45,670 nucleotides of DNA from assembly GCA_027575765.1 (NCBI GenBank), contig JANBPT010000309.1, forward strand, positions 1-45,670. Reading direction: 5' to 3'. The notes below the pieces were generated by a model, which saw only the letters and a program-made list of their open reading frames with translations, did no database searches and was not told the origin of the DNA. Below are positions 20,619 to 31,908 of the stretch, one piece after another (within the stretch, counting starts at the first letter, position 1; each line of letters starts with the position of its first letter). The stretch is from Tieghemiomyces parasiticus. Taxonomy: Eukaryota; Kickxellomycota; Dimargaritomycetes; Dimargaritales; Dimargaritaceae. A program made the translations under genes and the position numbers.

Positions 20619-23600
20619 CTAAGTACCATCCGCTTGTGTAATATCCACTTTCTTGTCGGTGTACACAAGGATTTGGAACCGGCCGGCGACCCCGGCCTCC
20701 CAGGTCGACGGGACAAGCGCGTAACGGGTGCCGGCCGGCGGTGGCCAGGGTAGGGTCACATCTGCCATGAGTGCGCCCTGGCGAGACGTGATGTACGGAC
20801 CGGAAGTGGCAAGTTCATGGCCTCCCTCGCGGTTCGCCTGTTCAGGTAGTTCCAGCAAGATCAAGTTGATCGCAGGGACGGGTTCAATATCAAGCGCTTG
20901 GAGGCGGGCGGAGAGGCGGAGTGGGCTGCCGCCCGGGGTAGCCAAACCGATCCCTTTCACTCCCTCCGTCGCCGGCTCGACGAGAAACCGTGGGTTACGT
21001 GCAAAGTTCGGGTTGCCAGCGTGGCCCGCAGCACTGATTCCCGGCTCCCACACACCTTTAGCGATGCGTTTGAACTGACCGGCACCCTCGGCTGGAATCG
21101 GGTGGACTTCGAATGGGCTGTGAACGTCAAACGTGATGTTGTAGTCTCCTAGCTGGCCGGGCTGGTGGGTAGATGCGATAACCGTGTAGTTTCCCGGGTC
21201 CAGAGCGGGAAGTGGGCAGAAACAGGTAGATTCCGTATAGGGGCCCGAATCCGCCAGGGTATTACGGTAGCTGAGCTGGGTCACGCGGTAACCGCCGGCG
21301 CGCACCACACAGAGGTTGACGTGCTTGTCCGTGTCCGTCTCGAGAGTAATCATACCCTGCCCGTGCTGCTTGGACGCATCGTCTTCCGAAATATGCAGGT
21401 GGTACTGCGGGTTGCAAAAGTAGACCGGAAACTCTGGGCTGCCGCCGGCCGTATCGGTTGTCCAGCGCCCAGTCACGATTTGTTGGTACGGAATGCGCGG
21501 CACGGGTACGAACCGGAGGGGCGCCATAGAGAAGCCACGCACCGTGAAGGGGAGGTCACGAGTCTTCTTGAACTGTAGAGCCACCACCGTAAAATGCGAG
21601 ATCCCGGGTTCGGCGTTGAACCGCACCAGCACGTTGGGACTGTTGATGAAGTCGTTAGAAACGAAGGGTAGCTCGGGGCTGTACACACGCTCGCCCCGGG
21701 CCTTATCGAACACAAACATGGAGATATAATCACGGTTCTCTTCCTTCTGGGTGATGTGCTTGGTGAGGAGGAGCCACACGGGGACCGTTCCGCCGCCGGC
21801 AGGACCGCCCCCGTCCACATGCTCCACGGTCAGCGTATACTGCGGGTTGTTGGCTAGGTTGTAGAACGCGCTGCTGCCGCCCTGACTCTCGGACCAAAGG
21901 GCATGGGTGGTAAACCGGTAGGTAAAGAGTTCGGGGTTCCAGTTAAGGTGGATAGAGCTAAAGCGCATCACCAGTGACTCATAGTCGATCCAGAACAAGC
22001 CGTCATCTTTGGCGCCGGCTCGGCTCGGGTCGTACTGCAGGCGCTGGCAGAGTGCTGGCGTCCATCGCGTCCGGTCGGACGCGCTGTAAGCACCCTTCCA
22101 CCCGCGGGTATTCCACGGGTTCTTGAGCTGCAGGAGACGCACCCCATCCACGATCTCGACCTTGAGGACGGCGTAAGCGTGGGAGGCCACCAGCCCGTAG
22201 GCGTCGGCTGTGGCATCGTCCATCTCCCCCGTGGCAACCGTGACTAGGGTATCACCGTACTGTAGACCCTGGTACAGCCTCTGCCACTGTGTTTCCGGGT
22301 TAAAACTGTCCTCGCGCATCAGAATCTGCTCGGGTATCCAGCCCGTAAGGGTATACAGATCGATGCTCGAGTTGGATCCGGGAAAATCGTAGCCACCCAT
22401 TAATTTCATGTAGGCCTTCTCGATCAGGCTGGGCCACAATTCGGTTCGGTTCTGGGTGTAGGTGCACATCAACCGGCCATCACGCGCCACCGGAAATTGG
22501 TCGTCCACGGCCACCTTGCGCCAGATCCCATTGTAGAGCAGCCGTACAACGTACTTTCCGCTGGGGTTGTACACGGGCTGCCCGGCAGCGTCTTGCGGGT
22601 AGATGCAGCTTGTGATGAGCCGCTTTTGGTACCAGCTCTCGTAGGCTGCCGCTACGCAAAGCGAGGCTACGAAGGAGCAGTCTGTGACCACCTCTTGAAT
22701 GATGCTGTGGCACGAAACGTGTTTAATGACCGCCGGGTGCGACATGAACTCCTTTGGTCGCTTCCAGCTTCCCCAGCGTGCCCTCTGCTTCCGAGACAGG
22801 GCTACTGGGCCGTCCTTATCAACGAAGGGCTCGGAGAAAGTGAAGTTTTCGCTGGAGTCGCCCTCAGACCAAGGGAGGAACACCATCCCGTTGATGTAGG
22901 AGGTTCGGCGCAAGACCTCAACCTCGTCGTCGCCGAGACCGGGTTTATCGGCCTGGCTGCATTGGGTGGTGCGGGCAGGTCGGGCGAGCAGGGCCGGCGC
23001 GCAGACCGAGCTGCTCTCCACGACTTTGTGGTGGAGTGGGGCGCTGGGGGTCCGTCGATCGGTGGACGGTCCTGCGGCCGGGGTCAGTGTGGTGCCTAGG
23101 TGACCGGAGCAGCAGGGGCCGATGGTGAGACGCAGTAGGCGGCGGCAAGAAGGGGTCGTTTATACGGGTGAATTAACAGGGGGCCAGGTTTCACGGAGCG
23201 GGGTGACCTGCGCCGTGGCTTTTAGAGCTAGGGCCCCTGGAGTACGCAACGCCACCCCTCCCTGACCAGTGGTGAAAGCGTATAGTATAGTAAGTGACCT
23301 TAACCGGCGAGACCTACCTGTAGCAGGGGTTGCATTGCCTGACTGCTGTTTCTTGAGCGCCGTGGCCTTCTCCACACTTTGGTTGAAGGTTTGGCGGATT
23401 GCCTTCTTAACACTCGGCTGTGCGTCTAGAAAAGGGGGCGTTTGATAGGGTGAAGGTGGGGCACACGAAAGGTCAGGATCATTCAGGTGCCTTCCCAATG
23501 GCCTGGCCACAAACTTATACCCTCGCCAGGGGTCGGAAAGGGGCGGGGCATTGTTCATATGTGCTTACTTGTGTATGCCTTGAGCTGAAGATCCGCGGCC

Positions 23601-24127
23601 TCGCACAGCAGCACTACGGCCTGCTTAAGATCACCCTTGGCTTCAGCCGTCGTGGCCTGTTTCTTGAGTTCCTACAGGCACTCCGTCAGTGGCGAGAAGT
23701 GTATGATTGAAGGACGCAGGATAGTAATCGTTTGGAACTCAATCGGGGCAGGTTAGTGGGTGCGAAGCGGTGCTCTTTACTCACTATTCACCAGGGCTGG
23801 TGGCCAGGGGAGGGGTGTTGGGTGGGTCAACAGCCAGATTCGGGTCCAGCGTCTCCCCGTCTCGTGGTGCAAGACACGTTCCTATTTAAGTGTGAGTAGG
23901 CGGTAGACCACCCGGCATGTAGCAGCTCTGCTCTCGGGTGTTTGCCCCAGTACTAAAGCAACTTCCTGCCCACTTACCTCGGCCCGTTCGAGCTGGGTCC
24001 GCCAGTTCGATGGCGAGCCTTCACCGTCGTTCTGAGCGGTCACATTGGTGGATGAGGTAGTGCGGATGTTGGCAAGGGGCTCAGCTCGGGATTCCGCGAG
24101 ACGGGGTTTATCCCTATATGGTTCCAT
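20619..24127 (-). CDS. calpain-7/PalB/Rim13-type cysteine protease with MIT domain
   Basis: Calpain-like protease acting with ESCRT-III. In fungi the PalB/Rim13 member processes the alkaline-pH regulator PacC/Rim101. Exons 24127-23978, 23671-23569, 23425-23318 and 23095-20619; total 2838 nt, 945 residues, phases consistent (animal calpain-7 about 813). The MIT microtubule-interacting domain spans about residues 42-106, split over three exons (LKKQATTAEAKGDLKQAVVL, then SVKKAIRQTFNQSVEKA). The protease domain has catalytic Cys at about residue 260 (TDCSFVASL), His at about 426 (VASHAYAVLKV) and Asn at about 446 (LQLKNPWNTRGWKG), so all three catalytic residues are present. Other calpain-7 hallmarks are ELWPSLIEKAYMKLMGGYDF and LYTLTGWIPEQ. 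The C-terminal half has the two C2-like regions typical of calpain-7 (SAFYNLANNPQYTLTVEH marks the first). Only one MIT repeat is visible. The start is an ATG (MEPYRDK) before a Ser/Thr-rich leader. Confidence 0.93.
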
Positions 24128-26087
24128 GCTAAGGAATTAGGAATAATTGCGCAAATGTCGGTCGCCGGGGGTAAATGGAGGGTGGTGTGTGAAAACCGAG
24201 CTGGCGAAGATAGTCGAAGAGGGGTATTTGGCGATGTATGCAGTCTCGGGAAAGAAGTGGTGGATGCAGCCCAGGAGCGACAGACTTGTCCGGTTACTGG
24301 GGTCGATGCAACAGCCCATCCGGCGGCCTAAATAATGGCCAAAGCGATGCGACTGGTCGGGAGGCGATGGCGGAGGCAGCCAAGCACGGTGGGTGGTAAT
24401 TGTTGATACTCCTTACCGCAGGTCAGGACGTGGGTTAGGCAATTATGACGAGCCTCTACTAGTCGTTGGGGGGGGGCAGCCAAATTACTGGGTGGTAATC
24501 TGACAGGTTTCCCAAAACGTGACCCGGTTTGGCAAAGGCCCGGAAGAGGACCAAGCCATTACACTTTGGGCGGAGCACGACAATGGCTGCTATGTCTCTA
24601 TATCCACGGAGTCCAGGTTGCTGGGGGATTAGGAAGCGCAGAGGGGCATCGCCTTGGCCGACATACGCAAGGTGTGGAAAAAGAAGCACCCCGGAGCAGC
24701 TGGTTAGCATGCTGAGAGTGTCGTCGCCGTAAGGTCCTGCGCCCTGGGCGTTTATCAGGCCCACGTCCACGTGGAAGCTGTGTATACTTGAAACGTTGTC
24801 ACCGTCACGGCAATGCATTGGCGGTGTTCTCTAGAGGTGTCTGCCTGGTCAGTCATGTTCCTCCCAACCGTTTCCATCACCTGTGACTGTGTATTGGTAG
24901 AAGAGATGAAAATACGCATCAAGCGATGTGCTACTGCACGCCTATTGAGCTTACATTTATGGCAGTCAAGGGGCACCGCACCCAATTCTGCACCGCTAGG
25001 TATCACGCATCATAGTCAAATAGAGGCACAAGTTTTCAAGGGCAGCCTAGTCTTTTCCCTCTCTCCCGTCACAGCTTGAAGCGAGGTGCTAGCCAGTACA
25101 CACTGCCAAAGGTGAGGCCCATCAACTTCACTTTGACATTATTGAAGCTGACATTTGACTAAATTGATGTGCTGATATTAGGCCCAAGTCTAATACCATA
25201 CCCAAAAGGCTATTCTACTGTCACAGAATTTATGGTTCTGAAATAGTAGACCTGGACTTTACCTTGGGATACTCTAATGTGGTGGTTCCCAATCACCAAA
25301 GGCATACAAGGCCAAGTGACAATGTGGTTGCTGTTGATGGTGAGCTGCCTTATAGCCGACCATAGTAGATTGAATTGGTACAATGGGCTGGCTAGCATGC
25401 CAACTCTGGGTAACTCCATACTTGGCCATGGTAGCCATTCACGACTGCCAGCAAGGACTGTCAGTAGTACCCAGTTTAGCGGTCAGTCCAGTGTACCTGT
25501 TAGCCTTTGCAGCCTTCGGAGGACAAACACCAAAGGACGGCCCAGGGGCATTGGTACTAGTAGATTCAGGTAGAGGCTTGGGATTTGGGAACACAAATAA
25601 AATCAAGGTGTATCCTACATAGCATGCCGTTTGGTACAGCCCTCCCTAACCTTGAAACATTATTTGTGGCGTAATGTACATCTTGATTTCCCCGCCAAGG
25701 CCAAGTGCATTCTCATACCATTTTATACGCCGGTTTTAGCACGCTAGCATAAATTTTCTTACGTACCTGACATTGCTCACGCCGTTCCCAATATCTACCA
25801 CACTTACACCTAGATAATTAGTAATATAAATAGTGCTTAAACGGTAAGAGGTAAGAGAATCGACAGTCGTATGCGTAAGACCGTTTAGATGTGGAGTGTG
25901 ACAGGGAGGTCCGCTCTATGAGCTGCCGTCCTAAAGCACACGGTGCAAGTATGGGTGGCAGGGGTCAGCTTTGCGACCGCATGGATGGCGCAAGATAGGA
26001 CAGTTTATACGATGGAACAGGCCTCGGGCCTCGGCGAGGCTTCATGTGGGTGGTAGTATACCGTTTCTCGTCATTCCATGAACCGGT
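24128..26087. other. gene-poor stretch with weakly coding frames
   Basis: Upstream of calpain-7 and downstream of the NDUFB7-like gene. A 119-codon minus-strand frame with ATG (24459-24818) and an 80-codon plus-strand frame (25383-25622) show no similarity I can defend. From about 25,080 to 25,900 the DNA looks richer in A and T than its surroundings. No gene, RNA or mobile element is called. Confidence 0.45.
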
Positions 26088-26721
26088 CTATTTGATATGT
26101 GACGTGTCGCCAAGCTCGTCCTTGATCTTTTGCTGTCGGAAAGATGAAATCGAAGAAGTGGGGCGGAAAAGATTGGAATCATCAGGGAGGTTAGCGTTGC
26201 AAAGCGCCATGGAATGTCGAACGATGCGACGGGCGACAGGCACTTCATTTGGTCTGACTGGCCAGACCACCGCCAGTGCCTGCAGAGACGAGCACTAGGC
26301 TGTTGCCCGTAACAGCTTCTTCGCTTACCAAATTCTCTCCATAGCAGGTCGACTTATCCGACTCGTGGGATTGGCACTTCCACCGGTTATACCAGCTGGT
26401 CTGTCGTTTGCACCGGCGGGACGCGAGGAGGTGGTGTAGGCAGCTATCTTCGGCAGTCATCTTGATCTCCCGGTAGTAGGCCCGTTGGTCGACCTCCTTC
26501 AGGACGAGCAGTTCCGACACGGTTGACTTGGGCAGGATGTTAGGGCCTGTGTTGACAACGTCAGTATCTAGAATGGCCGGCCGGAAAGTCGGATCGTCAC
26601 TAGGGGGCCCAATGTCCTCGGGCCGCAGCGACGGTCCCGACCGGATCTCGGAGACGAAGTCCTGGGCGATCTGGTGACCCTGGTCGGTCGTTGGGGGTCG
26701 ATCGGCCTTGTCAGAGGTCAT
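26088..26721 (-). CDS. NDUFB7-like twin-CX9C subunit of mitochondrial complex I
   Basis: Probable accessory subunit of NADH:ubiquinone oxidoreductase located on the intermembrane-space side. Exons 26721-26329 and 26132-26088 (438 nt, 145 residues), phase 0 junction; the intron has donor GTAAGC, a GCTAAC branch and acceptor GACAG. The diagnostic part is a coiled-coil-helix-coiled-coil-helix module with cysteines at residues 94, 104, 116 and 126, each pair nine residues apart (CLHHLLASRRC and CQSHESDKSTC); CxHHL followed by CKR is the NDUFB7 pattern. The tail QKIKDELGDTSHIK is short and charged. The roughly 90 residues before the first cysteine are longer than in animal NDUFB7 (about 58) and look disordered. 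A related twin-CX9C assembly factor is the alternative. It is divergent with Sds22 across 796 bases. Confidence 0.72.
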
Positions 26722-27517
26722 GGCGAGCGATGTGAGGAGAAATGGAAGGCTGCAGCGGAATAGGTGTATGGCAGGTGGCCAGCAATGCAAATTAGAGGTC
26801 AGAATGGTAAGTAATATGATAAGGTGCGCGGGTGAGGTTGCGCAAACTAGAGGCTGGGAGGGCTATCAATCGCAGTGGCCTGCACGTAGCACTTTGCTAT
26901 ATGACTATTGGTGGTCTATCAAAATTCCACCACAGGCAGTCCCTGGGCAATGAAAAATTACGCCAGGTGATATCGCGGTGAGAAGGCCAGTTAATACTTT
27001 GCTGGGGTTGTTGGGGTGACCCAGCTAGTCCACTTCGGCTACCCGTATTGCCAATAACGCCCAGAGCGGTTATAGTGTTGATACATGTTTAGCCGACATT
27101 GGTACTCTTGGGGTGAGCCATTCCCCATGTATTTGGCGAGGGGCAGTTAACGACCGAGTTGCCACCTAGCTCCCCAACACCATGCCGCTGGGAGATATTT
27201 GCGTGGCCTCCCTGTCGTGCAGCTAGCCACTCTGGACGTCCCCGCTCATGATAACGCTGGCCTTTTCCCTGCCCCTTGCCAGCATCCTAATGGTATCTGT
27301 TCTTCTGCCTAGCGTTTTCCCTCGGTTTACTCCTCCATCTCCAGTACCCAGCAACACTTCCACTCTATCGGGTCTCATTTGTCCCATCGCTACCGTCACC
27401 TTAATACCTAGCTGATTCCAAGCCACTGTTGCCCTACATCTTTTCCTTCCAACCCTGACCAGTGTTTCACGCTACAAGCTTTGGGCATTGCCAAATCTAG
27501 CTGCGTTCCATTGCACC
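26722..27517. other. shared upstream region of the NDUFB7-like and Sds22 genes
   Basis: Divergent promoter interval. The part nearest Sds22 (27,230-27,510) is pyrimidine-rich on the plus strand. No gene is seen. Confidence 0.5.
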
Positions 27518-29769
27518 ATGTCGTCACCGCCCTCCCCTGCGCCCATAACTGACGACGCCCCGGGTAGCCCCGGTCCCAATGGTAAGCATAGCCTGTAGGT
27601 ATATAGGCCAATAGTCCTCGTGCAGACGCTGAGCGAAACTCTAGCCCGACTGGTTTGCCATGGGATACCAGCTGTTAAAACTTATGCGTCTGCCGTTCCT
27701 TCTAATCCCGGACCACGTGTCGCCTCTTCTGCTGATAGCCCCCCTCCTGGTCAACTACCCCGACGATATCTATGTAAGTGTATACATACAGAATATGCAG
27801 GCCTCGACTTAAGTTGCGTCTTTGTGGCTCCTTAGCTTGTACCACAAACGCCAATCCCTCTATCCACACTACCTGACTATGAGTACTGGCGGCCATCACC
27901 TTGATTTGACATGTACCTACACATCGCCAGGAACTCGACTTGAACCATGCCCGTATCCGTTCCATGGCGGAAATTGGGCTCAGCCGCTTTACCCAACTTG
28001 AGGTAGGTCGCATTTCCTACCTGACTCGTCTGCAGGGTATCGCTAGGATCTTTATCCTGACATGCCAGGTACCCTCGCTCACCTAGATAGCTGATCACCG
28101 TTCAACCACGTTTCTACTCCATTTCACGGCCTCCAGTTCCTAGGTTTGCGTCAGAATCTCATCACCAAGATCGAAGGACTGGAATCCCTTGTCACCCTCG
28201 CCGATTTGGAGCTCTACGACAACCGTATCTCGCATATCGAAGGCCTCTCGACCCTCACCAATCTCACGTAAGTTGTGTGTGATCGAAGGGCAACGGGCGG
28301 TGCCGCTTGAAGCGTTATACGTCGGATGCCGTTGGTCGCCCTCCCCCCTAACCGCTACTCCAGCCCTCCCGCCACACCACTTCATCTCTCCCCTTCGGAT
28401 CCAGCCACCTGGACTTGTCGTTCAACCTCATCAAGGTCATCGAAAACCTCGAGGCGCTACGTCTACTGGAGAAACTCTACTTTGTCAGCAACAAGATCTC
28501 CAAGATCGAGCGTCTCGATAACTTCAGTAAACTGACGATGCTCGAACTAGGCTCGAACCGTATCCGGGTAGGTGTCTCGGCCCCTCTTTCCTGAAGATCA
28601 CATCGATCCTCCCCCCTCCCGCGTTTGCCGCACCCTACCATGCCCTAACCACACACTGGATTCCTCTCCCTCCCTTAATCCCTACGGCAGACCATTGAGG
28701 GCCTTGATAACTTGGTGAACCTGGAAGAGCTTTTCCTGGGCAAAAACAAAATCAAGAAACTCCAGGTAGGTCCCCTCCGTCCTGGGCTTGCGTACCTTGG
28801 GGCGGCATACGTCTCCTATGTTGCTAATTACACCCCTTCCGAATCCTTACGATTCCTGCCCTGTACCATGCTAACTATAGAACCTCGGGAATCTGAAGAA
28901 GCTGCGGCTGTTGAGTATCCAGGTAAGAAGCGAATGACGTGTATGGCAGATGCTAGTTGGAAGTAACTCTCAACATGCTGTGGCGTCATGACACGACCTT
29001 ACTCACCGCACGTATCCTTCCCCCCCTCCCGACAACCTTGATAGAGTAACCGCATCACACAGCTCGAAGGCCTGGAGGAATTGACCGAGCTCGAAGGCCT
29101 CTATCTGGACCACAACGGCATCAAAGTCATCGAAGGCCTGGAGAACAACGTAGGTAGCATCGGAGATGCGGGCGCCGCTGCAGCCTTAGACTCTACTCAC
29201 CCGACTCACCCATATATATATATATATAACTCTGCGTGTCTCTTCCCCTCCTTCTCGCCCCGTTCCATAATCTGAACGCTCCCGCCTGCTAGCTTAAACT
29301 GGAAACTCTCGATCTTGGCAACAACTTCATCGAAAAACTCGAAAACATCGAGCACCTGGTCAACTTGGCCGACATCTGGGTAAGCTGACCACCCAGCGGT
29401 CTCTCTCTCCCCTCGCCGCCACTCTTTTCCTCACTTGTGTGTGCGGCTACCCTTCACTACACACCCTCGAGCTCACGCAGATTCTAACCACCTTCTCTTC
29501 TATGCCTACGACATTGGTACCAATTCCGACTGCACTCCATTTTTTCTCTTCTATTGCAGATGTCGGGCAACAAGCTGGACTCCATGGCGGACGTGGAACG
29601 GTGCTGTAAGCCTTTGACCAAGCTCAAAACCATATATCTTGAGGGTAACCCGCTGCAGGAGCACAGCGGAGCTACCTACCGGCTCAAGGTGAGACTAGCT
29701 GTCCCACAGGTCAAGCAGATCGACGCGACTTATTGCACGCAGGCTGAAATGAACATCACAGCTTCCTAA
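27518..29769 (+). CDS. SDS22: Sds22/PPP1R7 leucine-rich-repeat regulator of protein phosphatase 1, ten exons
   Basis: Regulatory subunit that binds the PP1 catalytic subunit and is needed for mitotic exit and chromosome segregation. Exons 27518-27581, 27739-27773, 27931-28002, 28137-28267, 28405-28567, 28691-28765, 28881-28922, 29045-29149, 29293-29379 and 29560-29769; total 984 nt, 327 residues (S. pombe protein about 330), all phases consistent. After a short Pro/Ser-rich start and ELDLNHARI come about eleven 22-residue SDS22-type repeats, for example LRQNLITKIEGLESL, LELYDNRISHIEGL, LDLSFNLIKVIENL, LYFVSNKISKIERL, LELGSNRI and LFLGKNKIKKL. The cap is IYLEGNPLQ with VKQIDATY near the end, as in the family. 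Exons 6-9 each encode about one repeat or part of one. The exon 2 acceptor (GATAG at 27738) was chosen because it alone matches the phase and has a CTAAT branch upstream; it is the least certain junction. Confidence 0.93.
29212..29229. repeat. AT dinucleotide microsatellite in Sds22 intron 8
   Basis: Nine AT units within the intron 29150-29292. Confidence 0.95.
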
Positions 29770-30625
29770 TGACCTTGAAGGACGTGCTGCTACCAGCATC
29801 GCAAAACGTTAGTCATGCTCTGCCGGTTAACTGGTCGAGCGAAATAAATCAACGCGGTTAGGCAGCACCGTTAGTATCCAAACCTTAGTGCAGTCCCTCG
29901 ACACCGTTGGGTCAATGTCTAGAGGCTTAGAAAGTGTGAGTGAGAAGGCTGCACGACTTCTGCCACCAACGTGACCTTCGCAAGCTGGCTGCAAAGAGCG
30001 CCACGGCCTCCCCAATGACCCCTAATAGGAGGTGGTCTGTGCAACGTTACGCTTCTTTGGTCAGGCAGACTGTCGACAAGCCTCGTCGCCTCTTTTCCAG
30101 CCGACGTAGGGTGAAGGCCAACCCCCCGCAATTGCACCATTGGAGTCGTTGTGCTGCCGCCCTTCATCGTTGCCGTACGGCCCGCACTCCACGACCCGCG
30201 GGTTCAGCTACTCTCCTCCCCCAACCATCGCTCGACACACGCTGAGCCACCACCACCTTCTTTTCCTACCCACTTCTCGCCTCCCAGACCCTGGGGTTGT
30301 CTTATTAGCTCCGTTGGCCCCATTCGCCCCCCTTCAGCGCATCTCTACCACCCTCCTGCCGGACATTGTCCACTCTACCACTACGTTTACTCCATTCCAA
30401 CTGGCTCCTCTGTCTATCTCACATTACGCATTTCCTCACTGCTCTGGTCGTGCACCCCATTTGCCAGTTTCTCCCTGTTTGGCACCTTCAAGCCTGACTG
30501 CTTGGCACCCTCGTCACCGTCCGCCTCTGTCATTTTCTTTCCTTCTTACTCTCCGAGCCGCCCCTCGCCGAGCCATCCTCCCCAAGCACACATCCCGGCT
30601 GCCTTCTTCGCACCGTTCGTTCCCG
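29770..30625. other. intergenic, Vma6 upstream region
   Basis: Downstream of Sds22 and upstream of Vma6. From about 30,170 to 30,620 the plus strand is pyrimidine-rich, like the leaders of other genes in the window. A long open frame (30140-30763) overlapping the Vma6 first exon is an artefact of this biased composition plus that exon, except that its last part is the real Vma6 start. Confidence 0.5.
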
Positions 30626-31908
30626 ATGGATGCCCTCTACTTTAACACCGACTATGGCTTCCTGGAAGGCGTGGTCCGCGGCTACCGCAGTGGCTTCATT
30701 TCGTCGACCAACTACCTCAATTTGGCCCAGAGTGAGAGCCTAGACGGTAAGCCAGTGTCCTAATCTCGCTGTTGTATTTGAATTAGGGCGGATAGAGACA
30801 GACTGGGCTACCAACAACCTTTCTGCCGGCCCATCCGCAGCCACTTGGTAGTCCACTTCTGCACGCCTCACACGCCCCCTCTCCTCCTCGCTATCCTTAT
30901 CCCATTCACCTCTCTCTCGGCACGTTAGACCTCAAGCTCCAACTCGGGGCCTCTGACTACGGACCACTCCTCCAGAACGAGCCCTCCCCGCTGGCCACCT
31001 CCACTATCGCCGAGAAGTGTACGGATAGCCTGGTGAGCCAGTTCCGCTACCTGCACGGCGACTCGAGCAAGGGGCTGACACAGTTCCTCGACTACATCAC
31101 GTACGGCTACATGATTGACAATGTAATTCTGCTCATCACGGGTACGCTGCACGAGCGCGACACGCACGAGCTGCTGGAGCGCTGCCACCCGTTGGGCGTA
31201 TTCGACACCATGCCGGCGCTGTGCGTGGCCACCAATGTGGAGGAGCTTTACAACACAGTGCTGGTGGACACGCCGCTGGCCCCGTACTTCCGCGAGTGTC
31301 TGTCGGCTCAGGATCTAGACGAGATGAACATTGAGATTATCCGCAACACGCTGTACAAGGCATACCTCGAGGACTTTTACCGGTTCTGCCAAGGCCTTGG
31401 CGGCGTGACAGCTGAGATTATGGGCGAGATCCTGCAGTTTGAGGCCGACCGCCGTGCCATCAACATCACCATCAACTCGTTCGGCACCGAGCTGAGCAAG
31501 GACGATCGCCAGCGTCTGTTCCCGCAGCTGGGCAAGCTATACCCGGAGGGCACCCTCAAGCTTGCCCGCGCTGACGACGTGGACCAGGTTAAGGCCATCA
31601 GCGACGGCTATATCGAGTACCGGAACTTCTTTGACGGGTTAGCTTCGGCGGACGATGGTGGCCTGGACGGTGACCGCGGCTATGGCGGCCCCGGCACCGA
31701 CGGTGAGAACGCCAAGACCCTCGAAGACAAGTTTTTTGAGCGCGAGGTTAAGCTCAACAAGCTGTCATTCGAGCAGCAGTTCAACTTTGGCGTGTTCTAC
31801 TCTTTCTTCAAGCTCAAGGAACAGGAGATCCGCAACATCGTCTGGATCGCTGAGTGCATTGCCCAGCAGCAGAAGAACAAGATCAATAACTACATCCCCA
31901 TCTTTTAG
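30626..31908 (+). CDS. VMA6: V-type ATPase subunit d (Vma6)
   Basis: Subunit d of the V0 sector of the vacuolar proton pump; it couples the central rotor stalk to the membrane proteolipid ring. Exons 30626-30746 and 30929-31908; total 1101 nt, 366 residues (usual length 345-351), junction phase 1 giving ESLDDLKLQLG. Family blocks in order: [19 protein letters not shown] at the N terminus, [94 protein letters not shown], and the terminal [20 protein letters not shown] followed by IPIF. A Gly/Asp-rich insertion of about 20 residues ([18 protein letters not shown]) near residue 275 accounts for the extra length. The start is the ATG opening the conserved N-terminal block. Confidence 0.96.

Noticed and set aside
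22497..23099. 200-codon plus-strand open frame
   Set aside because: Antisense to the calpain-7 protease domain.
24459..24818. 119-codon minus-strand frame with ATG
   Set aside because: No similarity, no domain pattern and no splice context that would join it to a neighbour.
25548..25571. Retroelement aspartic-protease motif (ALVLVDSG)
   Set aside because: Isolated motif; the residue after DSG is Arg, and no polymerase, RNase H, integrase or terminal repeats were seen nearby. Kept only as a low-interest observation.
27611..27738. Coding exon with hydrophobic frame (RLPFLLIPDHV and onward) at the Sds22 5' end
   Set aside because: It does not fit the phase left by exon 1 and would add a hydrophobic stretch foreign to Sds22; the interval has a CTAAT branch and reads better as intron.
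30140..30763. 207-codon plus-strand frame running into the Vma6 first exon
   Set aside because: The upstream part is CT-rich leader sequence; Vma6 starts at the internal ATG at 30626 and is spliced at 30746.
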